Shown: in pieces, positions 52,201 to 58,200 of the stretch | Layout: the number at the start of each line of letters is the position of its first letter | How positions within the stretch are numbered: position 1 is the first letter of the stretch | Assembly: GCA_916613615.1 (NCBI GenBank) | Contig: OU744730.1 | Coordinates: 23,748,406-23,812,405, forward strand | Direction of reading: 5' to 3' | Length of the DNA stretch: 64,000 bases | Source of the DNA: Steromphala cineraria | Taxonomy: Eukaryota; Mollusca; Gastropoda; Trochida; Trochidae | Translations under genes and position numbers: made by a program | Notes under the pieces: model-generated | What the model saw: the letters and a program-made list of their open reading frames with translations, nothing else | Database searches by the model: none | What the model was told of the DNA's origin: nothing

Positions 52201-55200
52201 ATTGGGTGCAACGGTTCGTGAGATATTGCTTTAACAAGGATCCAGATGTACGGACGGACATACAGACGGACGCTGCTTAATACAATGTCCCCCGTTCCAC
52301 ATTGCGGCGGGGGACAAATATTCATTAGATATCTGTCTACACATAAGGTGGAAACATCTCAAACCAATTTGAATACACACTTGCATATTGGATGGAGATA
52401 ACAAACTAATAATGACGGTCGTTTAAACATATTCTTTTAGATATATTATGTAGTGTATTCCTTAAAGGGGCAGTAGCACGTTTTTAGGGGGAATATAAGT
52501 TGATGTCAGGAAATGAAAATTAATGGTCCCAATTGAAAGACAACGTATTTAAACTAAATGGAGCAGTAATAATTCAAAAATATAATGTAAAGTTTAGCCA
52601 TGCGATTCCTTTTTCTTACACAAAATGAATTAAAGGTGTTCACACAAAATGGCCGCCAGTGGATTTTATGTGAATCTTCATACTTTGTCCTCTGACTATG
52701 GATGATTGGCTAGTGTAATGAGATTTTTGACACTGTCAAAATAATACATTTAGCATTAACTTACAATTATAAGTGAAAATTTTAAAATAAAAAATGATCA
52801 AAAAACGTGCTACTGACCCTTTAAAGGGGCAGTAGCACGTTTTTTGATAATTTTATAATTTGAATTCCTCACTGATAATTGTAAGTGAATGGTAAATGTA
52901 TTATTTTGACAGTGTCAAAAATCTCATTACACAAACCAATCATCCATTGTCAGAGGACAAAAAATGAAGATTCACATAAAATCCATTGGCGGCCATTTTT
53001 TTGTGAACACCTTTAAATCATTTTTTGTAAGAAAAGGAATCGCATGGCTAAACTTAATGTTATATATTGGAATTATTACAGCTCCATTTAGTTTAAATAC
53101 ATTGTCTTTCAATTGAAATCATTAATTTTGATTTTCCTTACATCACCCTATATTCCCCCTAAAAACGTGCTACTGCCCCTTTAATGTGATCATGCCCATT
53201 TATTTGCATTTCATTTACCAAAACAAACAAAAATTTCAAAAAATCTAAATGATGAATACCTGTTGACTTCTACTTTCAAACAAATTTTACTGAAACTAAA
53301 GACAAAGAGATTGGGTTGAGAGTTGGCATCATTGGTATCTGAATACTAACATTTCACTTAATAAAGCTCCTGCCAAAATATAAATAAATATATTATTATA
53401 CACAAAGCTCCTACAATATCCTGATATTTATCAAGACCGGGAGCTTTGTGGATTCAAGTGCATGTATGTAGCAGGATGTTAGTCACATGATATACTGATT
53501 GAAGAAAGCCTGAAATATTGTTGTGCTACATGTTGCAATGAAACCTGAGTGTCAATATGACTCTGCAAACCCATTGGGGTTCAAGGGTTCGTATAACATT
53601 GTTTTATTTTTTAATATTGCCAGTAAAAAGGGATGACCCTAAAATGAAAAATAAAATAAATTGACATAAATTGAGTTTGTCAACAAGTGAAGAAGCGAGC
53701 AAAGCTCACATACCCCCGCTCCCCACTTTGTTCAAAGAATTTCAAATAGTAAAACTGATTAATATTGGTTAAAGTATGATAGTTGAGTATACAGTAAGTC
53801 ATTGTGTAAGTCTTCTTTCAACTGAAACCCAAATACCGAATTCATTAATAGGTTTTACAATTAAAAGGGTACATCTAGAGATAATGGTTGATCTTTGTTT
53901 CAAATTTGAGGTAGTTATCATGAATATTCTACGAGATGCACTGAGGACAAAATTATTTTTGTTGAGTCACTTTGTAAGTTATGTTTTCCAAAGAAACCAC
54001 AGAGAAGAAAATCCATATATATCGTTTAACTCTCACAAGGCATATCCAGCAATCACGATTGACATATGTAGCACATTTGGTGAAGCTGAGATGTATATTT
54101 CATGAAATATGTTCAGGACAAAGTAATTTATCATAGAATCACTGTTTTAGTCATGTTTCCAAAAATTAAAAAAATGTGATGGTCTTATCCTCAAATGGCA
54201 CATCTAGTGATCATGGTTGATAAGTGTATGAAGTTTGGTGAAGCTAGCATGAATAGTTTGGGAGATATGCTCCGGACAAAAGACTTGGTCGAAGAGTCAC
54301 TGTTTTAGTCATGTTTCCATGGAAACCGCCAAAAATAAAAGTATTGGTCTAACCCTTAAAAGGCACAACTAGGGATCATGATTGATAAGTGTATGAAGTT
54401 TGGTGAAGCTAGCATGAATAGTTTGGGAGATATGCTCCGGACAAAAGACTTGGTCGAAGAGTCACTGTTTTAGTCATGTTTCCATGGAAACCGCCAAAAA
54501 TTAAAATAATTTGTTGGTCTAACCCTTAAAAGGCACAACTAGGGATCATGGTTGATAAGTGTATGAAGTTTGGTGAAGCTAGCATGAATAGTTTGGGAGA
54601 TATGCTCCGGACAAAAGACTTGGTCGAAGAGTCACTGTTTTAGTCATGTTTCCATGGAAACCGCCAAAAATAAAAATAATGTGTTGGTCTAACCCTTTAA
54701 AGGCACAACTAGGGATCATGATTGATAAGTGTATGAAGTTTGGTGAAGCTAGCATGAATAGTTTGGGAGATATGCTCCGGACAAAGAACTTGGTCATAGA
54801 GTCACTGTTTTAGTCATGTTTCCATGGAAACCGCCAAAAATTAAAAGAATGTGATGGTCTAACCCTCAAAAGGCACAACTAGGGATCATGGTTGACATGT
54901 GTATGAAGTTTGATGAAGCTAGCATGCATAGTTTTGGAGATCTGCTCCGCACAAAACGACTCCCTCAAAGCGTCACTGTTTTAGTCATGTTTCCATGGAA
55001 ACCGCCAAAAATTAAAAGAATGTGATGGTCTAACCCTCAAAAGGCACAACTAGGGATCATGATTGATAAGTGTATGAAGTTTGGTGAAGCTAGCATGAAT
55101 AGTTTGGGAGATATGCTCCGGACAAAGAACTTGGTCATAGAGTCACTGTTTTAGTCATGTTTCCATGGAAACCGCAAAAATGAAAATTCAGAAATAGTTC

Positions 55201-58200
55201 TAACCCTCAAAAGGCACAACTAGGGATCATGGTTGACATCTGTATGAAGTTTGATGAAGCTAGCATGCATAGTTTTGGAGATCTGCTCCGCACAAAGTTT
55301 TGGGACGGACGGACAGACGGACGGACGGACGGAAAGAATGAACGCTATATACCCCTTGTATCTTATCTTCTAGTTTCTTTAAAACAATGGGAAGCTTCAA
55401 AGCTCAATGAAAATTCTTCTCACTTTATTTTCATCACTAAACCTAGTTTTGAAAACAATTCAATTAGAGACTAGCTATGAAAGTCAGTCTTTGAAATGCT
55501 AGTCCATTTCACATTTTATACACTAATGAGATGTAAATGACACCATCAAATGGCCCTACTAGCAGAATATGATACTGCACCAGAGCTCCGATCAATATGT
55601 AAGCATCTATATAGATATGTACAAACAAGAAAACACTAGAATTGTCAACATGATGTCAACCCAGGATACAGATTAGTGGAGTTAGCGTAACGTTCGTACC
55701 TTGAAACAGGATGGATGTCAACATAAGAACTTGTTTCAAAGATTACGCAGAAACAATTTTAGGTTTTAACATTTTTGGTTTTCTTATTAGATTTGTTTAA
55801 ATTTTTATGTTGAAACTCAAAAATATTTTCAAAACTGACACAGAACTGAAGAAGACTTGGCCACACTGAAAAACATAATATGTAGATTCCCAAGGTCAAG
55901 GTCAACAAAATCCACTGCATGAGAAGAAAATCTATAGATCCAACGGTTTTAACCTTGAAAAATGTCAGAGTAACTAAAATTCATTTGGTTTTTGGTATTC
56001 CCTAGGAGATTTGCATGTTACGTTTAATATCATTCTTGAGATACCCAGTTGTCAAAGTTTATTTGCATGCTTTAGAGTATTTAATAACATATATGATAAT
56101 ACCTGCAATCTTGAATATATGGTCAATGTCACCAAACTTAAAGATCAATGTGTGCTCCAAGGGAGAAGTACATTGGTTATAACCATACAAGTTGCAACTG
56201 AACCTGGTATTGTTATGTCCTATTCATAACATTCAATATGTAAATCGTATGGATAATACTGTATACAGAGGTGTTTGATTTCATTGAGCAGATCTCTATA
56301 TGCTAGATACATACTGTATATGCAAGTCATAAATCACAGAAGATGGATTATTACTTTACTTGAATTGAGAGTAGTTCAAAAATAATCAACAACAGTATTT
56401 ACTGGTACTCCAAAAGACAAATATTGTTTTTCCTTCCAAATTTTTTCAAAAATATGCTAGTTAAATGGGTCGATGCCAAGGGTGACACTTGCCATCTTCA
56501 AGGTTCTAGTCAGCACTTGCGCAATATAGATTAGACATAAGTAAATGCACTTGACAACTAAAGAATGACTGCTAGCAAGTGAGTGACAAGTTAAATCTAC
56601 AAAAGCCTCAGGCTGAACACAAGTTAACAATGTAATCAATAACTAAAATTTGTAATTGACAAGCCCAAAAAGAATTCATCTGTGTTCACATTAGAGTTTG
56701 CCAAAAAAGGTGTTCAGAATGCCCTATCTGGTATAAAATGATACTAAGGTTTGATTCCGTTTTTAACCAAGATGTTCTCAATTTGTAATTGACAAGCCCA
56801 AAAAGAATTCATCTGTGTTCACATTTGAGTTTGCCAAAAAAGGTGTTCAGAATGCCCTATCTGGTATAAAATGATACTAAGGTTTGATTCCGTTTTTAAC
56901 CAAGATGTTCTCAATTTGTAATTGACAAGCCCAAAAAGAATTCATCTGTGTTCACATCAGAGTTTGCCAAAAAAGGTGTTCAGAATGCCCTATCTGGTAT
57001 AAAATGATACTAGGTTTGATTCCGTTTTAACCAAGATGTTCTCATTTTGGTCAACTACATGCACTCTTACTATCTTGTCCCTGAGCTGTTGAAAGGTTGA
57101 GACAATTTGATCTCTGTTCTTAGTAAGTGAGTAAACTAAACCAGTACAAATCAGGAGCATTAGCAGAAATATAGGATAACCAAACACTGACAGTCACTCA
57201 CATTTCATCTACCGTAAATCCTTGAATAATCGCCTGTCTTGAATAATGGCCTACCCTTTATAAACTCTGGTCTAAGGTCCTTGAAATAAATGATTGTCAG
57301 CCTTTGAAATTCACCAAGCTTGATTTTGCTATGTATGTTATGAATACAACCTTTTTCTAAATTTTCCTGACATATATGTACATATTTAATAAGTATACGG
57401 CGGTTGGTAAACAAGTTTAAATCAATGTTCACAATAGGAAATAGAGGTGAGGTGAGCTGCTAGTATCATTCCAGGGAGAAAGCCTGCAACACCATTGTGG
57501 CTATGCATTGCGATGAAACCTGAAAGGGTCGGCTGGAACTAACTGGGTGGCACTGAGCTGAAATTCAGTGTAGCATTGCACCCAAACCTAATTGCATTTA
57601 GAACAGATCTCTACAGCAGACAAAGTTGTCGAGCCCCTGGATGCATTCAGACCACAGACCTCTTGATCTGAAGCTGAATGTGCTAACCACTGCCCCCAGG
57701 AAATAGGAAATTCTTGATGACAGCTTTGTTCAATTTTAATTTAGAAAGAATAATCATATTATGACTTCAAAAAAAATAATTGTCTGCCTCAAATAATCGC
57801 CTACCTTGAATAATCCCTGGGTCAAGTCGGTAGTTGAAATCAACCGGGTGATTATTCAAGGATTTACAGTATGTTCAATCCTACCTCACAGCAAGAAACT
57901 TGGTCTGAAAACCACTGCTAGGAGACCATGAAGTGTCTTTTACCAACCACAAAGTGTGCAATTGAATACTTTCTCAAGAAAATGTGTCTATACTCAGCGA
58001 AAGGAAGAACTTGATATTGTAAATCAATATCCACAATCCCCAAGGCTATTTTATGGTTCTAACAAAGTGACCAATGCCATGTACCATTTACATGAGTCAA
58101 ATATATAGTAAGCAGTACTAAGCACCTGCAATGGTCAAGCTATATGCCATAAAACATCAAAGCTTTTAGATGCTTATTATCAATTATTTAAATATGTATT

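Noticed and set aside
54140..55330. CRISPR-like regular array
   Set aside because: Units are 158-171 bp and similar along their whole length, with no unique spacers, in an animal genome.
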